Below are positions 22,921-34,688 of a DNA stretch of 64,000 nucleotides, piece by piece. Position numbers and translations under genes: made by a program. This DNA comes from Pleurodeles waltl (lineage: Eukaryota > Chordata > Amphibia > Caudata > Salamandridae): positions 659,267,717 to 659,331,716 of the forward strand of contig NC_090446.1 of assembly GCF_031143425.1 (NCBI RefSeq). Reading direction: 5' to 3'. Position 1 is the first letter of the stretch. The number at the start of each line of letters is the position of its first letter. The notes beneath the pieces were generated by a model, which saw only the letters and a program-made list of their open reading frames with translations, had not been told where the DNA came from and made no database searches.

Positions 22921-23947
22921 ATTGCTGGTGGCACTGGCTTCACCTATGTAACGTTCAATGAAGGTGAGACCTTCCCAATAGCATTACAATTCACATTTGT
23001 ATTCTACAACAGAACAACGCTTTGCTCCAACTGAGAAAATTCTCACTGCTGTTCAGATGGCAGAAGAGAGACCACTGGCCCAGGGGAAACGTATCATTGT
23101 TGTATCCCCCATTCCAGCCCCCGAGGCTGTTACCAAAGCTATCATTCTTAACACTATAGCATTACATCCACATTGGATCCAATGGGCAACATCTCTGACG
23201 ACCACTGATGCTGACTATATTTTTGACTGAAAATTACAAACCCAAGAGTTTTTGCAATATGAACTTGAATACCCAGTTCCAGAAAATACATTGCCCATTG
23301 AACAATAGCAAACAATTTTATATACTGATGGTTCAGCCGAACCAGCAATAGGCACTAAACATCAATAATATGCAGCTTGTGCAGTCGTGAGTGGAAACAT
23401 GAAAGATGGCAAGTTCCATGCACAACATACTTACACACAGACCCTAGGGGACTGCACTGCACAACTTGCAGAGCTCAAGGCTCTGGTGATGGCACTGGAA
23501 CATATGGATCCTGAGCAGATGACGCTGATTCTCTGTGATACGTACTATTATCTCCAGTCCTTCAATGAATATCTTTATAACTGGTGCCAGAATGGGTTCC
23601 GAGATTCAAAAGGAAACACCATTAAACACAGATTTCTGTGGGGGGAAAGTAATGGATATGAAGGAAACGCTACCCAATGTCCATGATGTACATACACAAG
23701 GACATCAGTGTGTTGGAATACACATTGCAGGCATCTTGGCTGATGAAGCAGCCAAATCAGGGGTAGCTACGGCTTCTGTTGCTGCAGTAACTCGTTCTAG
23801 AACACAATTGGATGATGAAACACTGGAAGCTGTGAAAGCTTCAGCTGGCAGCATGCCCTTACTAAAAGCACATCCTGCTAAATATTCCTACCACATATCA
23901 TGCCTCAATACAGCCCTCGCAGTAATACCAGGGAGGGTAATCTTTTG
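22921..23947 (+). pseudogene. Endogenous retrovirus RNase H region remnant
   Basis: Continues the retroviral pol. The connection domain (22997-23230) is open for 77 codons. The RNase H signature Y-T-D-G-S-A-E begins at 23321, with the acidic A-E-L-K-A-L-V-M-A-L-E helix at about 23470 and a conserved His-rich segment H-T-Q-G-H-Q near 23695. The final part, L-A-D-E-A-A-K at 23740, is the typical end of the RNase H fold. Stops interrupt at 23230 and 23308 and the frame shifts near 23600. In retroviruses the domain removes the RNA strand during reverse transcription. Confidence 0.78.
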
Positions 23948-24720
23948 ATTCCCAATAAAGACTAAAGGCAAGAATTGATCAAAACAGCACATGAGGGAGT
24001 TTCTTTGGCCCATGCTGGTGTGGTGGCTACAATATCATTGTTACAAGCACAGTATTGGTGGCCAGGTCTCTATAAGCAGACCAAGCAGTATGTTTTTGTG
24101 GCATCTGCCAGCAAATAAAAGGATTCACTGTCAAATGGCCACTGCAGACACTCCTCCTAATATCCAACAAGCCATTTCAATGTGTGTACTTGGACGACTG
24201 TGGTCCCCTGACACCTGACAGTGTATACAAATACATCTTAGTCACTGTTGATTCATGCTCCAAATTTCTATGGGTTTGGCAACAACACTTGGCTGACGCT
24301 CAAACTGTTATCAAAGATTTGCAAGTCTTTATCAGCACATCGGGTTTTGTGCATTTCCTCTCGGACCAGGGCACTGCTTTTGCCTCAATGTCTTTCAGGG
24401 ACACCATGGCTTCATTAGGGGTCCAACTGCATTACTCGTCTCCATTTCATCTAGAGGGAAATAGTGTCATGGAGTGATGAAACCAAGATTTAAAGCACTC
24501 CTTAACAGCAAGAGTTCTAAGCACGGGACGTAGTTGGCTTATACACCTGTATGGAGTCAAGAGAACACTTAACAATCTGCCCATAAGGTCCCTGTGGGGG
24601 AGCGTACGTCATACGAATGCCTGTTCGAAACTCAAATGTATGTTCCAGATCTTGATGGTCCTGACGTGAAGGCGGCAGATACACCTTTCGACATAAATGA
24701 ACATGTCACTGTCTTGCAGG
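23948..24720 (+). pseudogene. Endogenous retrovirus integrase remnant
   Basis: The zinc-binding N-terminal region is recognisable near 23990-24060 (H-E-G...L-A-H-A-G, then Y-W-W-P-G-L). The catalytic core follows at 24184-24477, with the first Asp in D-D-C-G-P-L, the second in S-D-Q-G-T-A-F and the Glu in G-N-S-V-M-E just before a stop. A further open frame at 24594-24740 is probably the integrase C-terminus. Frameshift and stop separate the zinc-binding and core parts. No env-like frame follows before the 3' LTR, so env is missing or lost. Confidence 0.78.
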
Positions 24721-24743
24721 ACTTACTACAGATATGGTTGCCG

Positions 24744-25240
24744 TCAAAGTGGTATGATCTGTCTCCAACATTAACAGAAACACACATACTCCTACGTGGG
24801 GACCCTGTCTTAGAATGTCAACTTTTTCATTATAAAAACACTCCTTTGTCCCATACATGTTAGAGGGAGAATCCAGCCAGATGACCATGACTGCATGCTC
24901 ATTGCTAATTGCCTTGCTACAGCTGCTGGCTTAGACTACCGAATCACTGGCCTCTATGGAGACGGTGACTCTTTATACTACAGGCTTCCTTGCTCAGGGG
25001 GGAAACCTGAAGGGCGGATCACGGCTTATTATGTCGTGCTCTAAAATAGCTTAGGTAGGAATCATATATATATCACTCTTAGTGACAGTATCGTGTGACT
25101 GTTTTTGTGTTTCACTCTCCTTCTCACAATCCTGCTTCTATTGTGTTTTATCATCCTAGTTATTGTAATACATGCCATTTTATCTAAGATGCAGTTACTA
25201 CAATAAATCCTTATTGAACTACATTCTGCCTCTGTTTGTC
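24744..25240 (+). mobile_element. Endogenous retrovirus 3' end and probable 3' LTR
   Basis: Contains the end of pol and then a probable LTR starting at TGTTAGAGGGAG (about 24857). A TATA-like CATATATATAT lies near 25064 and an AATAAA at about 25203, in the order promoter then poly(A) signal expected of an LTR. The right boundary is put near 25240 because hAT transposase coding sequence resumes there. The exact CA end and the target duplication were not resolved. Confidence 0.6.
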
Positions 25241-26290
25241 TTTGCCTATGTGAGACCTCTGGGTTGCTGCCATTTAGACACTTTGCTGTTAAATTTGTCC
25301 ATGATGTTTGCAGCTGTATGTGATTTCTCCATAGTGAAAATGGCTACTGTTACATCCAGCGGAATCCTCTAAAAACTTACTTGAGTGCCAAGACTTGTAG
25401 ATAGCGTTTGTTTTACCCCTGCAAAAGAGATCCAGATTGCAGTGCTGCACATAAATTCAGTCGCCTGACAAGTGGTGTACATGTCTGTCATCAGGTGGAT
25501 AGTGTGGACAACACTTTGCTGCAAAGCCTGCCCAACAAATTGCAGCACATCATGATGCAATGCTGGAACAGCAACTCTAGCAAAATAGGTTTAACTTGGA
25601 ACCTTGCATTTCATGCAGATGGCTGCCACAAATTCTAAGAATCCCACTCCTTCCACAAAAGAAAAAGAGAGGCGGTATAGCTCTAATACCTTTGTCAGCT
25701 TTCCATTCTACCATTGTGTCATTGGGTGTGTGGTCGTAGGACTCCTCCTGCCTAAACATGCCCGTAATAATAGTCTGGAATTTCTTCTTTTCTGGGGCCA
25801 CTTATTCAGGTGATTTTTGAGTAATAGGTGGTGGTAGACTCAATGTGCACCGTAGGGCAGTCACTGTATGCCATGGTGTCTCCATCTGACTCCGAGTCCC
25901 CTTGTGTCATTGTGAGGTTGCTGATTAGAGTTATTCTGGTGCACTGCTGGTAACAGGACTGATTTTCATGAGGATGTCACCCTCTTCTTCCTCACCATCA
26001 CTTCCCACTGTGATTGGACTTGCAGCTGCTGTTTCCCGGGTCTCCTCACCTTCACACCGCAATTGATCAGCACTTTTTTTAAAGTGCTCCTCCCAGCAGG
26101 TTGCGTGATATTTTTCGAATGGATCATTTGACTTCCAGTACTATAATGTGAACCAGGTTTACCTCAAGAAACACTCATGCGGCAAATAGAGCATATTGCA
26201 ATGCTCTCCTCCTGTTTGTTAACTGTAAAAAAGTCCCAAGCTGGGGAGAGGTACTTTCTTAGAGGGCCGCCACCAATGCCTGAAGAAGAA
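25240..26290 (-). pseudogene. ZBED-type hAT transposase, N-terminal half
   Basis: Minus-strand relic running from a BED zinc finger at about 26270-26130 (W-D-F-F-T-V, then C-S-I-C, then H-Y/H pattern) through an acidic linker (E-E-E-E-G-D at 25990) to the RNase H-like catalytic region at 25690-25240. In that region F-L-E-F-V-A, P-A-L-H-H-D-V-L, the H-L-M-T-D-M-Y segment (the hAT D-x-W/Y catalytic Asp block) and F-T-M-E-K-S-H-T-A-A-N-I are visible. Stops at several codons make it non-functional. The remaining catalytic and dimerisation parts are at 17941-18870, so the gene was cut by the retrovirus. Confidence 0.82.
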
Positions 26291-26939
26291 CAAGAGGTAG
26301 GCGAATGTGTCATCGATTGCCTCTCTGCAGAACATACTTCTACTGAGTTAGGGGTTGTTTGCAGATCTCAGCTGGGAGCTGGCAATGCTATCCATGCCAC
26401 ATCCCTTGGAGCAAGTTGAAAAGTAATGTAAGACTCCTCTGTGACATGTTCCACGATGATTGGCTTGTCATCGTCATCCTCCTCATCATTCCTTCCATAA
26501 TTCTAAGGGTTTCAGAAACATTTCTTTTCCCTTTGCTCTCCTGACTTCTCCCAGACTTTGCCAGGGTCGACTCCATGTCCCTATCATCGTCATCAGAAGT
26601 GGGGCTCGTAGAACATGATGGAGTAGTACCCTTCCTTTATCTTGCTGGAGATCTGGGAGCCAATATTTCTATAAGAGGAGGTTCTCGATTGGCAGGAAGC
26701 ACAACCTCTTGCTCTGCTCCTGTTTTAGGAAGATGTACTATTGCTGGCTGCGGCTGAAGAGATGTGTATGGGTAAATGGAATACTCATTAAAACACCTGT
26801 GGCAGGCAAGGTGGTCCAGGGGGAAATGGAATAATCATTAAAAAAATGAATGATGCTGATGTGTCTGCAGTGAATCGCAGCCAGGGTATCCAGGAGGAAA
26901 TGGAATTAGACCTAAAGAAACTGAATGCTGTTATGTGGC
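26291..26939. other. Flank of hAT relic, unassigned
   Basis: Upstream of the hAT zinc finger on the minus strand. Acidic Asp/Glu-rich and Ser-rich short frames (26388-26576 minus) could be hAT 5' sequence. No terminal inverted repeat was found. Confidence 0.3.
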
Positions 26940-27215
26940 TGTGCACCTATGGTGGGTGATTGATGGATGGATGGATGGATTAAGGCAACAGGCAAAAAAA
27001 TCAATAAAGAAATAAAAAATAAAAAAATAAATTACATTGATAAAATCTAAATTTTAAATTTTAAAATCAAAATGAAAAACTAAGATATGAAAATTAAAAA
27101 CATCAAAATAAAAACATTACAATAAAAAATCTAAAATAATAACATAAAAATACAAAAATTAAATAGAAAATGCAAATAAAAAATAAATTTAAAAAACAAT
27201 CAATAATTGCCAATG
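26940..27215. repeat. TGGA microsatellite and A-rich low-complexity tract
   Basis: (TGGA)n at about 26961-26981, followed by roughly 200 bp of A-rich sequence built of AAAAT/AAATA phrases. No coding content. Confidence 0.8.
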
Positions 27216-27372
27216 TTTCTATGGGAGGAAGAGAAGAAAGAAACCTATTGTGAATCAAGGAGATGCAAAATAAAAAATGCAAAAGAAACATGTAATAATA
27301 CAAGCACTGTTTATCAAATATACGGTCTTAATATACATATACTACAATGATCCTCAAGTATATTGTTCAGGT

Positions 27373-27820
27373 ATCACATGCAAGCCCATGGCAATGGCAC
27401 ACTGGCTAGATGCACAGAATGGCTGCCAGGCACATGGTCAAACAAAAACAGGGAGCAAGGAGGTATTGGGGAAAAAAGAACACATGCAAGCCCATGGAAA
27501 AACCACATTGGCTCAATGCACATGGTCAAAAAACAACTGTGAGGAAGGAGGCATGGACAACAAAGAACAGATACAAGATTATGGCAAAAACACACTGGCT
27601 GGATGAACAAAATGACCGACAGCCGCATGGCCAGACATCAACAGCAAGAAAGGAGGAATGGGGAACAAAGAACTCATGAAAGCCTATGGAAAAATCACAC
27701 TGACTGAGTGAACAATTTGGCCACGACCATATGGCCAAACAACAACAGTCACCAAGGAGACATGGGGAACAAAGAACACCTCCAAGCCTATGACAAAACC
27801 ACACTGGCTGAGTACATAAA
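27373..27820 (+). repeat. Tandem repeat of about 104 bp, 4-5 units
   Basis: The phrase CATGCAAGCCCATGG, or a variant, recurs near 27378, 27483, 27571, 27675 and 27780. Each unit carries ACACTGGCT, a GCCACATGGTCAAACAA-type phrase and a GGAGGNATGGGGAACAAAGA-type phrase. Steps are about 104, 88, 104 and 105 bp, so one unit is shortened. Confidence 0.8.
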
Positions 27821-27824
27821 ATAC

Positions 27825-28207
27825 AAAAAGAACAGTTGATGGATGGAACGTAGAACAATCAAACGTTCACCCCCAGTCACAGATCTGGGTTTAATCCATC
27901 AGTTTTTTTGCTCACCATGCCATTCCAGTTTGGACCCAGCCATATGCAAATCAGTATTGACCCTGTTCCCCATGGGAACAGTCCAACCCGAACTGCCAGA
28001 CCAGGTCCTCCCTGGTCCAGAAACAAGCATCCTGGGACCGGTTTCTGGGTATCACCCCTCTTCAGCCAGGCTAGCTTGAATATGGTGGCATGGTGAGCAC
28101 AGGACCCACGTCTGGGCATACCCTTCCCACTTGGGGCGACAAATGCAAAAAGAACAGTTGATGGATGGAATGCAGAGCAAATCAAACATTCACCCCCAGT
28201 CACAAAG
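27825..28207 (+). repeat. 320-bp repeat with a duplicated 60-bp end
   Basis: A segment of about 60 bp (AAAAAGAACAGTTGATGGA ... CACCCCCAGTCACA) occurs at about 27825-27885 and again at 28147-28204, 320 bp apart. This suggests one full unit and part of a second unit of a tandem satellite. The second copy stops abruptly at the truncated Harbinger copy D. Confidence 0.7.
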
Positions 28208-29126
28208 TTTCCTGTGTGGGTAGGCTCTGTGGTGGTGTGTGCCTGTGGCTGGGTAACCGACTGTCCCGAGGTCCCTGATGGGCCAGGTTGGTCATCCAGA
28301 TCCAGGCAACCAGAGTTGCTGTCATCACTGTGGGCCACTTCTGTTAGGGGACTGGATAGTGCTGGCACCTCTTTGCCACTGATATTGGCTGGGGTACCTG
28401 TGGGGATGTAAATGCAGTGTTATTGTTTCTGTGTGTGACTTATTGTGCATCGGTGGCTTGCCCTTTTTTGTTGTATTTGCCCAGGCAGCTTTAACTTGTG
28501 TAAGTTGGTATGTGGTGGGCTGGCTGATTCTCTCTAGTGTGCATGCTTTGGTGATAGTGTCCATGCAGGGCTTTGAGTGGTCTCCATGCATTGGTATGGC
28601 ATGCAGGGCTTGGCATTGTGATGAGTGGGATGTGATGGTGGGGTGTATGGGAGGTGGTGGAGTGATGGAGTGATGGAAGTCAGCGTGAGGGTTAGGGTAT
28701 TTGATAGCATGCAGGTAGGGGGGTGATAGTAGTAAAGAGTTGACTTACCAGAGTCCAGTCCTCCTGCTACTCCGGCCAGGCCCACAGGATGCATGATTGT
28801 CAAGACTTAAGCCTCCCATGTTGTTAATTGTGGGGGAGGAAGTGGAGGTCCACCGCCAGTCCTCTGTACAGCAGGTTGGTGTCTTGCTGCAATGGAAAGT
28901 ACCTTCCCCGTAGGTTGTTCCACCTCTTCCTGATGTCATCCTTGGTTCTTGGGTGCTGTCCCACGGTGTTGACCCTGTCCACAATCCTCCACCATAGCTC
29001 CATCTTCCTTGGAATGGATATCTGCTGCACCTGTGCTCAAAATAACTGTGGCTCTACCCTGATGATTTCCTCCACCATGACCCTTAGCTCCTCCTCTGAG
29101 AATCAGGGTTGTCTTTGTGGTGCCAT
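28208..29126 (-). pseudogene. NAIF1-like Myb/SANT gene, exon 1 and start of exon 2, copy D
   Basis: Exon 1 (29126 down to 28749, donor CTG|GTAAGT) starts M-A-P-Q-R-Q-P and contains the Myb/SANT-like helices F-S-E-E-E-L-R-V-M-V-E-E-I-I and M-E-L-W-W-R-I-V-D-R-V-N-T-V, then D-D-I-R-K-R-W-N-N-L-R-G. Stops fall at codon 8 and after Q-L-F. Exon 2 starts at acceptor CCACAG (28398), reads the conserved acidic D-L-D-D-Q-P-G-P-S-G-T segment, and is lost at 28208. Role in the family: DNA-binding partner of the HARBI1 nuclease. The NAIF1 link is by the shared Myb/SANT domain type. Confidence 0.8.
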
Positions 29127-29698
29127 CGGTATTGTATGGGTTGTGTAGGTGAGGGTGTGTAGGGCGATGTGTTGGTGTGTGTGATGTGGGGTGCGTGGGT
29201 GGTATATAGGTGATGGTAGTGTGTGGCTCTGGTCTTGTCTGTGATCGTGGGGTCTGCCTCGTGCCAATGGTTTGTAGTCATAAAGGGTTGTGGGTAATGT
29301 GTGTGTGTGTGTTTTATAGTGGTGTGGGTGTGTGGGTGTGGTGTGTGTATGGATGTCAGGTGTCTATAGTTTGATTTGTCCAATGTGGTGTTGTTTTGTG
29401 TGTGTCTGTGTATTTTGAGTGCAGCAGTATGTACCGCCAATGGTTCACCCCTATTGAATGTCCACTGTTGTGATTCGTCAGTCATAATGTGGTGGGTGTA
29501 GTTCTGTTGGCGTAACGGTGTGTGATTTAATACCGCCAGTTTATCACTGACCTTTGGTGTGGCGGACTTGTGTCTGTGGCTGAATAGTGGCAGATTGGTG
29601 TGTGAGTGTCACAATATGGTGAACGGAAGTTCGCCGCCGAGGCGGGATGTTGGCGGCAGTCAGCGTGGGATTTACCGCCAATGTCATAATGAGAGCCG
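28208..29698 (+). mobile_element. Harbinger copy D, truncated right end
   Basis: Only the NAIF1-like end of the three-gene element remains, in the same orientation as copies B and C. The terminus CATAATGAGAGCC ends at 29698, after GGCGG-rich subterminal sequence. The left side is cut at about 28208 within NAIF1-like exon 2 and joined to an unrelated 320-bp repeat. HARBI1 and the MYPOP-like gene are absent. The triplet after the end is GAT; no matching left triplet exists because of the truncation. Confidence 0.82.
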
Positions 29699-29701
29699 AT
29701 A

Positions 29702-31080
29702 ATTCCAGTTCATGATATTTCCTGGATAATTCTTGAATCACACCGGGGAATGTTTCTAGTGTGAATTTTTGGTATGTTGATTTGATGTTAGCTATCTGTT
29801 AAATTTTTCCTGTTTTGAAGTGTGGCTTCATTACAGAGAGAGAAATCCAAGTCTGGACCCTTGTATCTCAACAATCCTGATTGCTAGTATCCTGAATCCA
29901 GAACCAGAATTCAGATACCCTTGAGTCCAGCAGTGCCCAGAGTAGAGAAATCTGTATATGCAGAAGTCCTGGTATTTCTCTCTTTCTTATCCCAACCAAC
30001 TTCACCTTCGAAACTCCTAGTATGCAGTATGTCCTCCACTGCTGCCCTGTCAGTTGTCATTGGGATTCGGTAATTATCGCCACCCCATCAGAACCACCTG
30101 GAGTTCAGGTGAGTGGCACGGAACATCAGCAATACAAAACACATAAATTAACTGAGCTATAAAAATTTTACATCACACATCCTCCTAAGCCATCAAATAT
30201 CACCCATATACAAACTTTTTGCAAGACAAAAAATGTTATACAGACAATGGCCAACATTTTTACTTTTATTCAATATCACCCCTGTCCTAAATGAAGTTTT
30301 AAAAGTTTGTACCACAGAAACATTTATTTTATGCACTGCACTAATGGCTAGTACTGGGCCTACTTGCTAGATGGCCCATTGGATGTCTAGGCCACATAGT
30401 AAAATAAGTGAATATAGTGTAAAAAAATTGGAGAAAAGGTACTCGGTGTGCAACAATTTTCCTGTACAAAAGATGAAAAATCTATTAAATGCAAAAAAAT
30501 GACAAGGCCCCTACTTAAACCACAGCCCACCCACCAAAAATTAAATTAACAAAACACTATCAAAAATCTAATAAAAGTACAAAGAAATACTGGTGCATGC
30601 CCTGTCAAACAAACAACACCCTTATACACTCTTTTGTTAGCTTACTTGTGTGATATCTCAAAAGCAAAGTTCTTAAAACCAAAGGTAAATATCCAAGAGA
30701 CAAAGATAGTGATCTTTCCACCTTGAAATCCTAGTGAATAAATGATCAGGAGATGGAGAAAGCACTCGGAGGGGACTGCTGGACAGGAACAGAAAATTGG
30801 AGCATCTGGGGCACTTGATTCCAATTGGAATAAAGAGTAAAAAAATACTTTTCCCACTAAAAAACAACTTGAACAGTCCACTGGAGAAGAAAATCCAAAC
30901 AAAAACTGAAAACTCTGTGAGTGGTGCTTAGTTTTTTACCCACACCTACTTTATAAGCTCTTATATCCATATTGGAAAATGGGAGACCCCTAACGTAATA
31001 GATGTTGGATTCGGCCCTTCTGGTAGTTGAGGAGCCGATTGTTAATAATAATAATTATTTCAGTGTATCAAACTTGGTTA
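29702..31080. other. Unassigned region
   Basis: AT-rich, with no open frame resembling a known protein and no repeat family recognised. A short (AAT)n tract near 31043 precedes the LINE fragment. Confidence 0.3.
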
Positions 31081-31081
31081 T

Positions 31082-31445
31082 ATGTTCTGGGCTAACCTCA
31101 GATGTTATCTGAAACATGCTGCACCTAAATATAATTTTAAATGTCTGTTCTGGAATGTGGCTGACCCTTTGAACAAGGAGGAGGATTTAGACTGGAACAG
31201 TCTTGATAAGGAGTCTCACATTGTCTGCTTACAAGAGACCTGGGCCTGCAAAGTATTCCGTATACATGGGTTTATTTCTATCCATACCCAAGCCACCTAC
31301 ACAAGAGGGGGGTTATCAAAGACGGGCCTGTTAACTTTGATCTCCACCACCTTAGACAGGAGGATACATAAAACCCACAGTGATTTCCCCATTTTCAAAT
31401 CATTAGCCGTCTTCATAAGACTGGGAAAGTACTCATCATTGTTCA
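31082..31445 (+). pseudogene. Non-LTR retrotransposon (LINE) endonuclease fragment
   Basis: An open frame carries the start of an apurinic-type endonuclease domain: C-L-F-W-N-V-A-D (the N-containing first motif), then H-I-V-C-L-Q-E-T-W (the Q-E-T catalytic Glu motif), then G-L-L-T-L-I-S, as in LINE ORF2 N-termini. The remaining motifs and the reverse transcriptase are missing. The frame is cut at 31446 by the left end of a piggyBac-like element. The exact LINE clade is not clear. Confidence 0.7.
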
Positions 31446-32505
31446 CCTCTTAGCTTCTGGTCCTTCCCTCCCCCCCGTGCTGAGCCCTTGTTTGGCTATT
31501 TGGGGTAGTTAGCACTTAGGCCTTCATAACTTTTGTCCACATAAACTATCCACGCCAAATTTGCATCCAACATCCTAGGGATTCTAATGGTACCCAGAGT
31601 TTGTGGTTTCCCCTAGAGGAGACCAAGAAATTAGCCAAAATACAGTGAAAATGTTTTTTTTTTCTCGAAAAAATTGGAAAAAAGGGCTGCCGAAGAAGGC
31701 TTGTGGTTTATTCCCTGAAAATGGCATCAACAAAGGGTTTCTAGTGCTAAAATCACCATCTTCCCACCTTTCAGGAACAGGCAGACTTGAATCAGAAAAC
31801 CACATTTTTCAACACAATTTTGGCATTTTACTGGGACATACCCCATTTTTACTATTTTTGGTGCTTTCAGCCTCCTTCCAGTTAGTGACAGGAATGGGTG
31901 TGAAACCAATGCTGACTCCCAGAAAGCTAAACATTTGTAAAATGTAGACAAAATTCTGAATTCAGCAAGAGGTCATTTGTGTAGATCCTACAAGGTTTTC
32001 CTACAGAAAATAACAGCTGAAATAAAAAAATATTTAAAGTGAGCTGAAACAAACAGCCATTTTTCTCCACGTTTTACTCTGTAACTTTTTCCTGCAATGT
32101 CAGATTTTTTAAAGCAATATACCGTTACGTGTGTTGGACTCTTACGGTTGTGAGGATATATAGGGCTTGTAGGTTCCTCAAGATCCCTAGGTACCCAGAG
32201 CCAATAAATGAGGTGCACCTTGCAATGGGTTTTCATTCTATGCCGGGTATACAGCAATTCATTTGCTGAAATATAAAGAGTGAAAAATAGGTATCAAGAA
32301 AACCTTTGTGTTTTCAAAATGGGAATAAGATAAGGTGTTGAGAAGCAGTGGTTATTTCTCTGAATTCGGGGTGCCCATACTAGCATGTCAATTACATGCC
32401 ATTTCTCAAATAGACGTCTTTTTTACACACTGTCTAACATTTGGAAGGAAAAAATGTAGAGAAAGACAAGGGGCAATAACACTTGTTTTGCTATTCTGTG
32501 TTCCC

Positions 32506-33325
32506 CCCAAGTCTCCCGATAAAAATGGTACCTCACTTGTGTGGGTAGGCCTAATGCTCGCGACAGGAAATGCAACATGTACACATCACATTTTTACATG
32601 AAAATCTGACGTGTTTTTTGCAAAGTGCCTAGCTGCAGATTTTGGCCTCTGGCGCAGCCGGCACCTAGGGAAACCTAGCAAACATTGTCATTTTTGAAAA
32701 CTACACACCTAGGGGAATCAAAGATGGGGTGACTTGTGGGGCTCTGACCAGGTTCTGTTACTCAGAATCCTTTGCAAACCTCAAACGTTGGCTAAATAAA
32801 TAAATTTTCCTCACATTTCGGTGACAGAAAGTTCTGGAATCTGAGAGGAGCCACAAATTTCCTTCCACCCAGCGTTTCCCCAAGTCTCCGATAAAATTGA
32901 TACCTCACTTATGTGGGTAGGCCTAGCGCCCGCGACAGGAAATGCCCCAAAACACAACATGGACACATCCCATTTTTTGACAGAAATCAGAGGTGTTTTT
33001 TGCAAAGTGCCTACTTGTAGATTTTGGCCTCTAGCTCAGCCGGCACCTAGGGAAACCTACCAAACCTGTGCATTTTTGAAAACTAGAGACCTAGGGGAAT
33101 CCAAGATGGGGTGACTTGTGGGGCTCTGACCAGGTTCTGTTACCCAGAATCCTTTGCAAACCTCCAAATTTGGCTAAAAAAAACACATTTTCCTCACATT
33201 TCGGTGACAAAAAGTTCTGGAATCTGAGACGAGCCACAAATTTCCTTCCACCCAGCGTTCCCCCAAGTCTCCTGATAAAAATGGTACCTCACTTGTTTGG
33301 GTAGGCCTGGTGCCCGCGACAGGAA
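32506..33325 (+). repeat. About 375-bp tandem repeat, 2-3 units
   Basis: The phrase AAGTCTCC(C)GATAAAA recurs at about 32511, 32882 and 33257, followed in each unit by GTGGGTAGGCCTAG, CCAAAACACAACATGGACAC and GGGGTGACTTGTGGGGCTCTG. The unit length is about 372-375 bp. It is the same unit as in 50937-52620. Confidence 0.88.
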
Positions 33326-33767
33326 TAGATCACACAACGGTCAATGTTGGTCCTTACATGAGGCAGCTGTTGACCCTGGGGTGATCCATTCCTGACGCAG
33401 GCACTAGGTATAGGCACTCAAGTGGGGTAGTGTTTTTATCAGGACAGGTGAGGAATCACTGTGTGGTAGGAATTTTGTGGATCCCAGCATATTCCTGTAG
33501 TTTGTGTGACAGAAATGCAAGAAAAATAGAGTTTGTATTCAACATTTCAGCTTTGCAGGGTATTCTGGGTAAGAAAACGTTGGGGAATCCACACAAGTCA
33601 CACCTCTGTGGACTCCCCCAAATGTCTAGTTTCCAGAAAGGTTTGGGTTTAGTATGTTTCTTTATATGGCCGCTGAACCCAGGACCAAAAACACAGGTGT
33701 TTTGTGATAGATAATTTTGATGTCTCCACAATACGATTTGGGCGGTGGAATTTGGGGCTGAACTAAA

Positions 33768-34082
33768 TTGGGGAGCTCCCAAGAGACCACTCTCTCTCTC
33801 TGCTTGCCGCTGCATTCACCTGCTCTCTGGGTTGGGCTAACCCACTATTACCCCGTTGCACAGACTGTGCTTGCGAAGGAAGAGCAGGACTGTCCTCATC
33901 ACCTCCCTCATAATTTACTGGAAGAAGAGTTATCGAATGGGACTCCGACTGAAAAATCACTCCCAGAGTCTGCGACATTGTTCTATCCCTCAGATGCTGT
34001 CTCAGTATCTGATGTCTCAGTTTCTGATCCTATGTCAGAGCTGTCCTCTATAACCCGAGTGACGGCAGCAGTCATCCATTAA
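33768..34082 (+). other. Acidic Ser/Asp-rich open frame, possible transposase N-terminus relic
   Basis: A 104-codon frame ends in a Ser/Asp/Glu-rich stretch (S-D-A-V-S-V-S-D-V-S-V-S-D-P-M-S-E-L). Acidic, Ser-rich N-termini are common in piggyBac-derived (PGBD) proteins, and the frame lies inside a piggyBac-like element. No catalytic domain is visible, so the idea is tentative. It may simply be low-complexity sequence. Confidence 0.25.
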
Positions 34083-34688
34083 GATGCCATCTCTGCTATT
34101 GGCTAAACTGTTGCTCTAAAACACTAGCCTGCGTAGACAGTCACAAAATCGATGGTGTGTGTAAGTTACGTGCAACAGTAGAGGCCACCTTACCTGCGCT
34201 TCTTCCCTCAATCAGCATGTTCTTTCAAGACACTCAAAAAACCCCTTGTCACATACCATTCGTCACAGTCTTTAGCACTTCCTGCGCCCAGTCCAACAAT
34301 CATTATTGGTGCTCCCACTCCCTCCTCCTCGGATTCCCTCATTACCACCCAGCAAAAGTGCCCCTCATCTCTCCATAGCCACCCTCCACCCCGCACATAC
34401 ATTTCATTCGTATTATAGTGCAGGTAATGGCTGACTTTACTAATGTACTCAGCTATTTACATAAAATACAGATTTGCTCTTTGCAGTAGGCATATAAACC
34501 TTCTGCGTTTCTTTATGGTACTAAAACTGCCACTAGACAAAAGTCTGATCCTTTTGTAGCAGAAACATAATCACAATACTTACTTGACTTTTTTATTGCT
34601 GCCTAAAAGCTACAGTTGAAATGCGTCAGTTGAAGTATGTGCACTGCTTTGAAGACGCAAGCTGCAACTGCAAGACAACTGGTGGCAA

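Noticed and set aside
24478..24743. Retroviral envelope gene after integrase
   Set aside because: The gap between the integrase core stop and the 3' LTR is too short and shows no signal peptide, cleavage site or transmembrane segment.
27373..28207. CRISPR-like array
   Set aside because: Whole ~104-bp units repeat without short identical repeats separated by unique spacers, and the context is eukaryotic transposon DNA.
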